Source: Streptomyces tailanensis
GTDB lineage: Bacteria > Actinomycetota > Actinomycetes > Streptomycetales > Streptomycetaceae
DNA: 64,000 nucleotides
Assembly: GCF_008386495.1 (NCBI RefSeq)
Contig: NZ_VTHJ01000029.1
Location: 1-64,000, forward strand
Direction of reading: 5' to 3'
A program made the translations under genes and the position numbers. The notes beneath the pieces were generated by a model, which worked only from the letters and a program-made list of their open reading frames with translations, ran no database searches and was not told the DNA's origin. This document shows, in pieces, positions 35,210 through 42,801 of the stretch (positions within the stretch are counted from its first letter, which is position 1; every line of letters starts with the position of its first letter).

Positions 35210-35809
35210 TCAGGGTGCCGCCGGGCCACCGAGCGAGGCGAGGGCGGCGGTCACCGTTCTGCCCAGGTCGTGTGCGTCCGCTCCGGCGCGGGAGCGGAGG
35301 TTGACGCCGTACGCGAGCAGCGCCAGTAGGTCGGCGCAGGCGCCGGGGTCGCAGCCGGGGGCGAGCTGTCCCTGGGCATGGGCGGTGACGAGCGCCGCGT
35401 GCATCGCGTCCCGTAGCTCCTGGTGATGCCGGTCCAGGACAGCGCGCACCTCGGGATCACCGTTCTCGGCCCCGGCATGCGCGTTGGCGACCATGCAGCC
35501 CCAGCGGGCGTACTCGCCCGAGCAGCGCGCCTCGATCAGGCCGGCGAAGAACTCGGAGATGGCCGGCAGTCCCCGCTCGTCCTCGGCGAGGCGCCGGAAC
35601 GCCGGCTCGGACCGCTGTTCCACGTAGCGGCGCAGTGCGGCACGGTAGAGCTCCTGCTTGCCGCCGAACGTGGCGTACAGGCTGGAACGGTTGAGCCCGG
35701 TCGCGGTGACGACGTCCTGGATACCGGTTGAAGCCACGCCCTGCCGCCAGAACAGGCGGACCATCGTCTCCAGGGCCGTGTCCGGGTCGAAGTGCTTGAT
35801 GTCCGGCAT
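35210..35809 (-). CDS. TetR-family repressor, divergent from a peroxiredoxin gene
   Basis: This 199-residue protein has a helix-turn-helix at about residues 26-47 (ASTGIQDVVTATGLNRSSLY followed by ATFGGK), the standard TetR N-terminus. The C-terminal ligand domain contains a single Cys in SGEYARWGCMVANAHAG, a possible redox-sensing residue. It is divergently transcribed from the peroxiredoxin-like gene with one clear 11-bp inverted repeat between them, so it probably represses both and is relieved by an oxidant or electrophile. Confidence 0.87.
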   Translation of the reverse strand: MPDIKHFDPDTALETMVRLFWRQGVASTGIQDVVTATGLNRSSLYATFGGKQELYRAALRRYVEQRSEPAFRRLAEDERGLPAISEFFAGLIEARCSGEYARWGCMVANAHAGAENGDPEVRAVLDRHHQELRDAMHAALVTAHAQGQLAPGCDPGACADLLALLAYGVNLRSRAGADAHDLGRTVTAALASLGGPAAP

Positions 35810-35838
35810 GCTTCCTACCCCGCCATCTCGAAACGATA

Positions 35839-35873
35839 GTTCCAGGATACCTCCGCCACTGCTATCCTGGAAC
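35839..35873. promoter_or_regulatory. TetR operator between tetR and peroxiredoxin genes
   Basis: gttccaggata (35839-35849) and tatcctggaac (35863-35873) are exact reverse complements, separated by 13 bases, in the 113-base divergent gap. One site can cover both promoters. Confidence 0.75.
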
Positions 35874-35922
35874 GGTCATTCCGAGTTGAGTCGTGCCCCA
35901 GTGACCCAGGAGGACCATCCCC

Positions 35923-36570
35923 ATGACCCTCAACGCCGAACTGCGCGCCTTCTACGAAGCCCGCCAGCAGCAGATCCCCGCCGAGATCCGGGAGATCATG
36001 CGCCGGGCGGGCCAGGCACTGGCCGACTCCGGCCAGGCCGACCGCACCCTGACCGCCGGCGCGCGGGCCCCCCGCTTCACCCTCCCCTCGGCGACCGGGC
36101 AGGCCGTGTCCCTGGACGACCTGCTCGCCGACGGCCCGATCGTGCTGACCTTCTACCGCGGTGCCTGGTGCCCGTACTGCAACATCGCCCTGCACGCCCT
36201 CCAGCAGCACCACGACGCCATCACCGCACGCGGCGCCCAACTGGTGGCCGTCTCCCCGCAGATCCCCGACGAATCCCTCTCTCTCACCGAGAAGCACCAG
36301 CTCGCCTTCGACGTCCTCAGCGACATCGGCTCCGACACCGCCAAGCAGTACGGCCTCGCCTTCGACCTCCCCGACGACCTCGCCGCCGTCTACGACAAAC
36401 TCGGCTTCGACCTCCAGCGCGTCAACGCCGGCCACCCGCGCACCCTCCCACTGCCCGCCACCTACGTCATCGACCGCGCCGGCACCATCCGCTGGGCCTT
36501 CGCCGACACCGACTACACCCGCCGCGCTGAACCGGCCGACATCCTCGCCACCCTCGACTCCCTGGACTGA
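35923..36570 (+). CDS. Peroxiredoxin-like (AhpC/TSA) protein
   Basis: This 215-residue thioredoxin-fold protein has the active-site segment VLTFYRGAWCPYCNIALHAL, a CPYC pair near residues 85-88 rather than the single peroxidatic Cys of classical AhpC. It belongs to the YRGxWCPYC group of peroxiredoxin-like proteins. It should reduce peroxides or quinones using the Cys pair. The helical N-terminus (MTLNAELRAFYEARQQQIPA) is typical of the group. ATG 35923 lies after AGGAGGACC. Control by the divergent TetR is likely. Confidence 0.88.
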   Translation: MTLNAELRAFYEARQQQIPAEIREIMRRAGQALADSGQADRTLTAGARAPRFTLPSATGQAVSLDDLLADGPIVLTFYRGAWCPYCNIALHALQQHHDAITARGAQLVAVSPQIPDESLSLTEKHQLAFDVLSDIGSDTAKQYGLAFDLPDDLAAVYDKLGFDLQRVNAGHPRTLPLPATYVIDRAGTIRWAFADTDYTRRAEPADILATLDSLD

Positions 36571-37033
36571 CCCACCAGGGCGTCGGTCAACAGCACGAGC
36601 GTGAGCGGATAGAACACCGGCCGCATCGGAATCGACGCCGGCAGCAGCACGGCGGCGGTGCCGAGCACGAGCCGGACGGCCGGTGCGCAGCAGACGAGGC
36701 CGGGCAGGAACACCGGGAACACCCCGAGCAGGCGTGTGTATCCCCTCCGGCGACGCGTCGCCCGGCAGGCCGCCGCATGCCGGGTCGCGAGCCCGGCGAC
36801 CGCGACGTTGCAGCCGCCCCGGGCGCGACGATTCCTCCGAGCAGCAAGTTGAGCAGGCTGACGAACACCGCCAGGTGCGCCGAGGATGCGCCGCGACCAC
36901 CGGCTCGAACAGGTGCGGCGCCCGGACCTGCAACACGCGCTCCCGGGCCGTCTGGAACACCGGGCCGCCGGTGAACCGGCCCGGAGGCCGAGACCGCGAG
37001 GTCACCGATGGAGAAGAGATACGCCACCAGCAC
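36513..37033 (-). pseudogene. Membrane protein gene broken by several frameshifts
   Basis: Pieces of one protein can be read in three registers in order: MLVAYLFSIGDLAVSASGP (from 37033), then GGPVFQTARERVLQVRAPHL and FEPVVAAHPR, then LAVFVSLLNLLLGGIVAPG, then VFPVFLPGLVCCAPAVRLVL and IPMRPVFYPLTLVLLTDALV near 36590. Together they look like a four-helix membrane protein with a Cys pair (VCC) after a PGL turn. At least three register changes are needed, so this is decay rather than one sequencing error. The original family was not recognised. It lies opposite the mauE-like gene. Confidence 0.6.
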
Positions 37034-37134
37034 GACGAGCGGCGATCAGTCCCGTCCTCGGTGGCGCGCGGCGGTTGCCTGTTCGGTGAGCGCGCTTACA
37101 GTTCCCGGCCCCGTTCCGGCCGTAGCGTTCAGGC

Positions 37135-37596
37135 ATGGTGCTGCGGATCGTACTGGGCGCGCTGTTCGTCGCGATGGCGGCCGGGCAGCTTGTCTCGTTC
37201 CGGTGGATGCCCGGCATTCTGGCCGCGTACGGGCTGGCCTCCGGGGCGGGCGCGACCGCACTGGCCGTGGCAGTGATCGCAGGCGAACTGCTGTGCGGGG
37301 TGTGGTTCCTGGCCCGCCCTCGATCCCGCGCGAGGGCGCCGGTATGGGTGTTCACCGGCGTCGCCCTGGCGTGGGCGCTGCTGGCGGCACAGGCGTACGC
37401 GCGCGGGCTCACCGTGGCCAACTGCGGCTGCTTCGGCCGCTACCTGCCCCAGCGGCTGAGCTGGTTCGTGCTCGTCCAGGACGCCCTCTTGCTGCTCTAC
37501 GCCGGTCTGCTGCTGCGCGGCAGCGCGGCCACGCCTCCCGGCACGGGTGGAGCCCGCAAGCGGGGCGGGCTGCGTAACGAGGAGGCGGACGCGTGA
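37135..37596 (+). CDS. MauE/DoxX-family redox-associated membrane protein
   Basis: This 153-residue protein has four hydrophobic segments (IVLGALFVAMAAGQLVSF, ALAVAVIAGELLCGVWFLA, VFTGVALAWALLAAQAYA, LVQDALLLLYAGLLL) and the family motif VANCGCFGRYLPQRLSW. The CGC pair at the membrane surface is thought to pass reducing equivalents for disulfide formation, as MauE does with MauD/TlpA-type thioredoxins. A TlpA-like gene and a CcdA fragment lie 4-5 kb downstream, and a radical SAM gene follows after 346 bases. Start ATG 37135. Confidence 0.8.
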   Translation: MVLRIVLGALFVAMAAGQLVSFRWMPGILAAYGLASGAGATALAVAVIAGELLCGVWFLARPRSRARAPVWVFTGVALAWALLAAQAYARGLTVANCGCFGRYLPQRLSWFVLVQDALLLLYAGLLLRGSAATPPGTGGARKRGGLRNEEADA

Positions 37597-37942
37597 TGAC
37601 GTGTGATGACCGGACGGCGTGAACGTCCCGGTGTGCGCGGGACACTCGGGCCACTGGGCGCCGAGCTGGTGATGGTGCTGCGCCGGCCCGTCGTTCGTTG
37701 CCGGCGGAGCACTCGGCGCGGTCGGCGGAGCACCACGCAACCCATGGCTGATCGCCGTCCGCCTACGCCCTGCACTGCCGCGCCCGTCACCGACGCGGCG
37801 CCGGCCCCGAGGACTGCTGCTCGTCCGCACCGCTCCCCTCCAGCGCCGGCGAGCACAAGAGCGCGGGCTCGGGGAGCGCCCCACGGCGCAGGGGCGTCCA
37901 AGCCGAACAGCCGATCCCGTCACGACGGAGTGAGGAGTACCG
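37597..37942. other. Gap before the radical SAM gene
   Basis: No gene was recognised. It presumably contains the radical SAM promoter; GAGGAG at about 37931-37936 is its ribosome site. Confidence 0.4.
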
Positions 37943-39511
37943 ATGCCCCAGGCATCCGCGCCACGGCGCAAGGCGGACCGCGACGAGGTGTTCGTGGAGT
38001 TCACCAAGTCGATCTGCCCCCTGTGCAAGACGCCCGTCGACGCCCAGGTCAACATCCGTGACAACAAGGTGTATCTGCGTAAACGCTGCCGCGAGCACGG
38101 CGAATTCGAGGCCCTCGTCTACGGGGACGCCGAGGAGTACCTGTCCTCGGCCCGCTTCAACAAGCCCGGCACCATCCCGCTGGTCTTCCAGACCGAGGTG
38201 AAGGACGGCTGCCCCAGCGACTGCGGGCTGTGCCCCGAGCACAAGCAACACGCCTGCCTGGGCATCATCGAGGTCAACACCGGCTGCAACCTGGACTGCC
38301 CGATCTGCTTCGCCGACTCCGGCCACCACAGCGACGGTTACTCGATCACCCACGAGCAGTGCGAGCGGATGCTCGACGCGTTCGTGGAGTCCGAGGGCGA
38401 GGCGGAGGTGGTGATGTTCTCCGGCGGTGAGCCCACCATCCACAAACACATCCTCGAGTTCATCGACCTCGCCCAGACCCGCCCGATCAAGAACGTCCAC
38501 CTCAACACCAACGGCATCCGCCTCGCCACCGACAAGAACTTCGTCGCCGAGCTCGGCAAACGCAACCAGGTCCCCGGCAAGTCCGTGAACATCTACCTCC
38601 AGTTCGACGGCCTCGACGAGCGCACCCACCTGGAGATCCGCAGGCGGGACCTGCGCACGTTCAAGCAGCGGGCGCTGGACAACTGCGCCGAGGCCGGGCT
38701 GACCGTCACCCTCGTAGCGGCCGTCGAACGCGGCCTGAACGAGCACGAGATCGGCGCGATCATCGAGTACGGCATCGACCATCCGGCCGTCCGGTCTGTG
38801 GCCTTCCAGCCGGTCACCCACTCCGGACGGCATGTCGAATTCGACCCGCTGAACCGGCTCACCAACCCCGACGTCATCAAGCTCATCAACGCCCAGCGCC
38901 CGCAGTGGTTCCAGAAGGGCGACTTCTTCCCCGTGCCCTGCTGCTTTCCCACCTGCCGCTCCATCACCTACCTCCTCGTGGACGGCGAACCCGGCAACCG
39001 CACCGTCGTGCCCATCCCGCGCCTGCTGAACGTGGAGGACCACCTCGACTACGTCACCAACCGGGTCATGCCCGACGCCGGCATCCGCGAGGCCCTGGAG
39101 AAACTCTGGTCAGCTTCCGCGTTCATGGGCACCGCCACCACCGAGGAGCAGCTCCGCGCCACCGCGGAGGCCCTGGACTGCGCGGACGCCTGCGGCATCG
39201 ACCTGCCCCAGGCGGTGAAGGAACTCAACGACAAGGCTTTCATGATCGTGGTGCAGGACTTCCAGGACCCCTACACCCTCAACGTCAAGCAGCTGATGAA
39301 GTGCTGCGTCGAGGAGATCACCCCGGACGGGCGGCTGATCCCGTTCTGCGCCTACAACTCGGTCGGCTACCGGGAGCAGGTCCGGGCCCAGATGTCGGGG
39401 GTACCGGTCGCGGATGTGGTGCCGAACGCGCTGCCGCTGGCGGACCGGCTCACCCCGACACCGTACGGCTCGAAAACCGTCCGTACCGAGGCGGAGGGAG
39501 AGCGGTCATGA
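37943..39511 (+). CDS. MJ0619/Tes-type multi-cluster radical SAM enzyme
   Basis: This is a 522-residue enzyme. Cys25/Cys28 (CPLC) with Cys49 and a following His look like a rubredoxin-type Fe site. Cys90, 94, 97 and 105 (GCPSDCGLCPEHKQHAC) suit an extra cluster. Cys115-x3-Cys119-x2-Cys122 (TGCNLDCPICFADSG) is the SAM-binding 4Fe-4S motif, followed by the FSGGEPT motif. Late Cys (PVPCCFPTCRS and KCCVEEITPDGRLIPFCAYN) would hold further Fe-S clusters. This layout matches the MJ0619 family, which includes archaeal tetraether lipid synthase Tes and was earlier reported as a pterin methyltransferase. The chemistry here is unknown: C-C coupling or methylation at unactivated carbon is possible. ATG 37943 has GAGGAG; the stop overlaps the methyltransferase start. 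Confidence 0.85.
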   Translation: MPQASAPRRKADRDEVFVEFTKSICPLCKTPVDAQVNIRDNKVYLRKRCREHGEFEALVYGDAEEYLSSARFNKPGTIPLVFQTEVKDGCPSDCGLCPEHKQHACLGIIEVNTGCNLDCPICFADSGHHSDGYSITHEQCERMLDAFVESEGEAEVVMFSGGEPTIHKHILEFIDLAQTRPIKNVHLNTNGIRLATDKNFVAELGKRNQVPGKSVNIYLQFDGLDERTHLEIRRRDLRTFKQRALDNCAEAGLTVTLVAAVERGLNEHEIGAIIEYGIDHPAVRSVAFQPVTHSGRHVEFDPLNRLTNPDVIKLINAQRPQWFQKGDFFPVPCCFPTCRSITYLLVDGEPGNRTVVPIPRLLNVEDHLDYVTNRVMPDAGIREALEKLWSASAFMGTATTEEQLRATAEALDCADACGIDLPQAVKELNDKAFMIVVQDFQDPYTLNVKQLMKCCVEEITPDGRLIPFCAYNSVGYREQVRAQMSGVPVADVVPNALPLADRLTPTPYGSKTVRTEAEGERS

Positions 39512-40296
39512 ACAGCGACGAGGTCAAAGCATGCTGTGCGGACGCCTACGCGAAGGATGTCGTCGCCCTGCTGCTCGGCGGCTCCTACCACCCCGGCGGC
39601 ACCGCCCTGACCCGACGCCTCGCCGACCGCCTTCAGCTGACCGCAGGCGGCCGGGTCCTGGATGTGGCCTCGGGTCGGGGCACCACGGCACTCCTGCTCG
39701 CCGACGCCTACGGGGTACGAGTGGACGGTGTGGACTACTCGGCCGCCAATACAGCGCTCGCCCAAGGCGCGGCCCAGGCGGCGGGGTTGGTGGAGCGGAC
39801 CGTGTTCACCACGGGCGACGCGGAACACCTGCCCTACCCGGACGAGGTGTTCGACGCGGTGGTGTGCGAGTGCGCCCTGTGCACCTTCCCCGACAAGGTC
39901 CAGGCCGCAGCCGAGTTCGCCCGTGTCCTGCGCCCGGGCGGCCGGGTCGGCATCACCGACGTGACCGCCGTCCCCGACCGGCTGCCGCCCGGGCTGGCCG
40001 GTCTCGGTGCCCGCATCGCCTGCGTCGCCGACGCCCGCCCGCTGGCCGAGTACGGCGACATCCTGGCCGTTGCAGGACTGCGCACCCTGGCCACCGAGCG
40101 CCACGACGCGGCGCTGCTCCGCATGATCGACCAGATCGAGGCGCGGCTGAACCTGCTGCGCATCACCGCCCCCGGCCGCCTCGCCGACGCCGGTGTGGAC
40201 ATGGCCGCCGCCCCGGCCGTGCTCGCCGCGGCCCGCGCCGCCGTCGCGGACGGCACGCTCGGCTACGCCCTGCTGACCGCCGTGAAGTCCACCTGA
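39508..40296 (+). CDS. SAM-dependent methyltransferase coupled to the radical SAM gene
   Basis: This 262-residue class I methyltransferase has motif I GGRVLDVASGRGTTALLLAD (about residues 45-64), an acidic motif (VDGVDYSAANTALAQ) and the post-I region TTGDAEHLPYPDEVFDAVVC. The N-terminus MNSDEVKACCADAYAKDVVA carries a Cys pair, somewhat like arsenite/UbiE-type enzymes. Start overlaps the radical SAM stop (ATGA, 39508-39511), so the two proteins are made together and probably act on the same molecule. The substrate is unknown. No arsenic-resistance genes are near, so arsenite methylation is unlikely. Confidence 0.82.
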   Translation: MNSDEVKACCADAYAKDVVALLLGGSYHPGGTALTRRLADRLQLTAGGRVLDVASGRGTTALLLADAYGVRVDGVDYSAANTALAQGAAQAAGLVERTVFTTGDAEHLPYPDEVFDAVVCECALCTFPDKVQAAAEFARVLRPGGRVGITDVTAVPDRLPPGLAGLGARIACVADARPLAEYGDILAVAGLRTLATERHDAALLRMIDQIEARLNLLRITAPGRLADAGVDMAAAPAVLAAARAAVADGTLGYALLTAVKST

Positions 40297-40408
40297 CGGC
40301 CGTACCGCTACCGCCGGGTACGTAAGCGCCCTCACATACCTGTACCTGCCCCGCGTCCTAGCGTCAGCGACAAGAGCGATGAGTCACTGCACCAGGAGGG
40401 CGATCATC

Positions 40409-40894
40409 ATGACTACGACCCTGCGCGTTTCCCCGAGCACGGCCGTCATTCCGGTGCACGCGGTGTGGGGCGCCGCGGCCGGTCTGGTCGGCGGTGTCGG
40501 GATGGGCATCTGGATGTCGGTGTCGAGGCCCATGACGGACACCGCGATGATCACCATGGTCGCAGGTCTCCTCGGCTCCACCAACGCCTTCGCCGGATGG
40601 CTGATCCACCTGTCCATCGCGCTCTTCGCCGGCATCACCTTCGGCGCGCTGCTGGGGCAGTTCGCCCAGCGCCTCGCGTCCGCCGTGGTCCTCGGCCTGG
40701 CCTACGGCGCGGTGTGGTGGACCGTCGGCGCGCTGTGGATCATGCCCGCCAACCTGGGCATGCCGGTCTTCGAATGGAACGACGTCACCTCCTCCAGTCT
40801 CGGCGCCCACCTTGTCTTCGGTCTCCTGGCCGGACTCACCTTCTCCCTCGTCGCCCGGACGGCGGGCAAGCAGACCGGCCGGACTACCGGATGA
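40409..40894 (+). CDS. Hypothetical four-helix membrane protein
   Basis: This 161-residue protein starts at ATG 40409, with AGGAGG 12-17 bases upstream (40392-40397). The hydrophobic segments are HAVWGAAAGLVGGVGMGIWM, ITMVAGLLGSTNAFAGWLI, ALFAGITFGALLG, VVLGLAYGAVWWTVGALWI and LGAHLVFGLLAGLTFSLV. No cysteines or catalytic residues. Similar proteins occur singly in actinobacteria with no known role. It lies between the methyltransferase and a Crp/Fnr gene on the same strand. Confidence 0.7.
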   Translation: MTTTLRVSPSTAVIPVHAVWGAAAGLVGGVGMGIWMSVSRPMTDTAMITMVAGLLGSTNAFAGWLIHLSIALFAGITFGALLGQFAQRLASAVVLGLAYGAVWWTVGALWIMPANLGMPVFEWNDVTSSSLGAHLVFGLLAGLTFSLVARTAGKQTGRTTG

Positions 40895-41070
40895 CACCGG
40901 TACCACCAGAGTCAACGCCTGGTTCCGGCGCACCGCCGGGGGGTACCGAGCCTCTCCTGGGCGCCCTGGACGACTACTGTCTGGCCAGCAGCGCTGGCGC
41001 GCTGGCCGGCCCGGCGTGGGGCGCCGCACCCCCGCCCTGGGCACCGGGACGACGCGAGGAACCACACCAC

Positions 41071-41772
41071 ATGAAGCACACCGGCGACGAGGCCGAGAAG
41101 ACCTGGTGCATCTCCGAGGTCGACATCTTCCGCGACCTGAGCGACGCGGAAATGGACGCCATCGCCACCGCGGCCCCGATGAAGACCTACAGCGCCGGAG
41201 AACTGCTCTACTCGCCCTCCCAGCCCTCCGAGGTGCTGTTCATCCTCAAGCAGGGCCGGGTGCGTATCTTCCGGGTCTCGGCCGACGGCCGCGCCCTGAC
41301 CTGCGCGATCATCAGCCCCGGCACCATCTTCGGCGAGATGGTGCTGCTCGGGCAGCGTATGTACGACAACTTCGCCGAAGCCCTCGACGACGTCACCGTC
41401 TGCGTGATGAGCCGCGCCGACGTCCACCGCTTCCTGCTGTCCGACGCCCGGATCTCCGCCCGCATCACCGAGATCCTCGGCCGCCGCCTGACCGACCTCG
41501 AACAGCGCCTGTCCGACAGCGTCTTCAAGTCCGTCCCGCAGCGGATCGCCACCACCCTGCTGACCCTCGCGGCCGAGACCCGCCCCAGGGTGCTCGGGAC
41601 CCACAGCCCGCAGATCGCTCTCACCCACCAGCAGATCGCCGCCCTGGCCGGCACCTCCCGCGAAACGTGCACCAAGGTGCTGCGCGACTTCGCCGACCAG
41701 CACCTGATCCGCCTCGCTCGGGGCCGCATCACCGTCCTCGCCCCGGAGCGGCTCGCCGACCACGCGGGCTGA
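41071..41772 (+). CDS. Crp/Fnr-family transcriptional regulator
   Basis: This 233-residue protein has a cyclic-nucleotide-like sensor domain (FRDLSDAEMDAIATAAPMKTY, then VLFILKQGRVRIFRVSADGR, then PGTIFGEMVLLGQ) followed by a dimer helix and a C-terminal winged helix with LTHQQIAALAGTSRETCTKVL (about residues 180-200). The Arg-Ser pair of cAMP-binding Crp is replaced (GEMVLLGQRMYDNF), so the ligand may differ, and no Fnr-type N-terminal Cys cluster is seen. ATG 41071 has GAGGA about 12 bases upstream. An alternative ATG at 40891 adds a low-complexity segment. Likely regulator of the radical SAM/redox cluster. Confidence 0.86.
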   Translation: MKHTGDEAEKTWCISEVDIFRDLSDAEMDAIATAAPMKTYSAGELLYSPSQPSEVLFILKQGRVRIFRVSADGRALTCAIISPGTIFGEMVLLGQRMYDNFAEALDDVTVCVMSRADVHRFLLSDARISARITEILGRRLTDLEQRLSDSVFKSVPQRIATTLLTLAAETRPRVLGTHSPQIALTHQQIAALAGTSRETCTKVLRDFADQHLIRLARGRITVLAPERLADHAG

Positions 41773-41864
41773 CGTCACCGGACCGTAAGCACCCACCCCA
41801 GCCCGTACCGCTCGCCGCCCGGCCTACAGTTCAGCCGACCCCGACCACCAGGAGCCGTCCCGTC

Positions 41865-42436
41865 ATGCGTGCCCGCCTGATCCTTCCCGGCCTGCTGGCC
41901 GCCACCGCGCTCACCCTCGTCGGCTGCGGCGCGGAGAAGTCCGCCTCCTCCAGCGGTACCGCAGAAGAGACCAGCCCCACGGCCTCCGGCTCCTCCTCGC
42001 CGGCGCAGGCAAGGGCCAGCACCGGGGCGGTCCCCGAGACGCTGCGGTTCACCGGCACGACCGTGGACGGTAAGCCGTTCGACGCGGCCATGCTGGCGGG
42101 CAAGCCCACCGTGTTGTGGTTCTGGGCGCCGTGGTGTCCCACCTGCAAGGCCCAGGGCCCCGAAACCGCCAAGGTCGCCGACCGGTTCCAGGGCCAGGCG
42201 CACGTGATCGGGGTGGCCGGACTCGACAAGACCAAGGCCATGAAGGACTTTGTCGCCGACACCGGGGTCGGCGCCTTCCCGAACCTGTCCGACGAGCCGG
42301 GGATATCTGGAAGAAGTTCGAGATCACCCAGCAGAGCGTCTACGTGATCCTCGACAAGGACGGCAAGACGGTCTTCACCGGCAGCCTCCCGGCCGGCAAG
42401 GGCCTCGCCGACAAGCTCAGCCCGCTCGTCGGCTGA
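41865..42436 (+). pseudogene. TlpA-like thioredoxin lipoprotein, single-base frameshift
   Basis: From ATG 41865 the frame encodes a signal with lipobox (ALTLVGCGAEK), a Ser/Thr-rich linker and a thioredoxin fold with active site VLWFWAPWCPTCKAQGP. After FPNLSDEPG at about 42302 the frame goes wrong, while the remainder (DIWKKFEITQQSVYVILDKD, then GKTVFTGSLPAGKGLADKL) continues in another register to 42436. One extra G in the run at 42299-42302 would restore a complete protein of about 190 residues. It is therefore either a recent frameshift or a homopolymer sequencing error. An intact protein would reduce or oxidise extracytoplasmic thiols with MauE/CcdA. Confidence 0.75.
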
Positions 42437-42442
42437 GCCGCC

Positions 42443-42580
42443 ATGTCCGATCTGCCGCTGGCCCTCGCTCTGACCGCGGGCATGCTCGCCGCCGTCAACC
42501 CCAGGGTGGTCGACGCGATACTGCGTCACCTGGGGCAGCACTTCGGCAACCCGTCCAGCAGCCATCCCTATAGCGATCAG
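42443..42580 (+). pseudogene. Chimera of CcdA and NifS-type cysteine desulfurase fragments
   Basis: The first 19 codons (MSDLPLALALTAGMLAAVNP) match the N-terminus of CcdA-type thiol transporters, which continue CGF after NP. Here the frame instead passes into RVVDAILRHLGQHFGNPSSS HPYS, the N-terminal pattern of class V cysteine desulfurases. The join falls at the shared Pro codon (about 42502). The matching part ends again at about 42573. This is the footprint of at least two deletions or misjoins. The open frame runs to 42997 but is meaningless beyond this point. Confidence 0.6.
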
Positions 42581-42729
42581 CCCGCCACGCGCTCGGACAA
42601 GCACGCGCGCAGGTCGAGGCCGGCCTCTTCGCCCTTCAGGGCGAAGAGCAAGTCAATTCTGCGAGCTTCCCTCGGGCTCTTCGGCAGCATGTCGAGCGCC
42701 GTGACGCAGTGTTGTAGCAGGTCAGGCAT
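42577..42729 (-). CDS. Small ORF of unknown function (50 aa), possibly a fragment
   Basis: MPDLLQHCVTALDMLPKSPR, then EARRIDLLFALKGEEAGLDL and a final RACLSERVAG. The composition is protein-like and helical, unlike shadow frames. The ribosome site is weak. Its stop lies where the cysteine-desulfurase similarity ends, so it is probably the C-terminal piece of a larger lost gene. A strong terminator follows on its upstream side. Confidence 0.35.
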   Translation of the reverse strand: MPDLLQHCVTALDMLPKSPREARRIDLLFALKGEEAGLDLRACLSERVAG

Positions 42730-42756
42730 TGTCCCGGACCGGGCCCGCCCGCAGAA

Positions 42757-42797
42757 GGCTGCCTCTTTCCCGCGGTTCCCGCGGGAAAGAGGCAGCC
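42757..42797. terminator. Perfect 19-bp hairpin after the SulP gene
   Basis: Bases 42757-42775 and 42779-42797 are exact reverse complements with a 3-base loop (ttc). It lies 5 bases beyond the stop of the leftward SulP gene and is the natural terminator. The design (perfect stem, 3-base loop) is the same as at 261-313. Confidence 0.8.
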
Positions 42798-42801
42798 GGC
42801 G

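Noticed and set aside
39508-40296. Arsenite methyltransferase (ArsM)
   Set aside because: The N-terminal Cys pair is suggestive, but the conserved ArsM Cys set is incomplete and no ars genes are near.
40891-41070. Longer start for the Crp/Fnr gene (ATG 40891, overlapping the previous stop)
   Set aside because: The added 60 residues are low-complexity Pro/Gly/Ala sequence with no family match; ATG 41071 has a GAGGA site.
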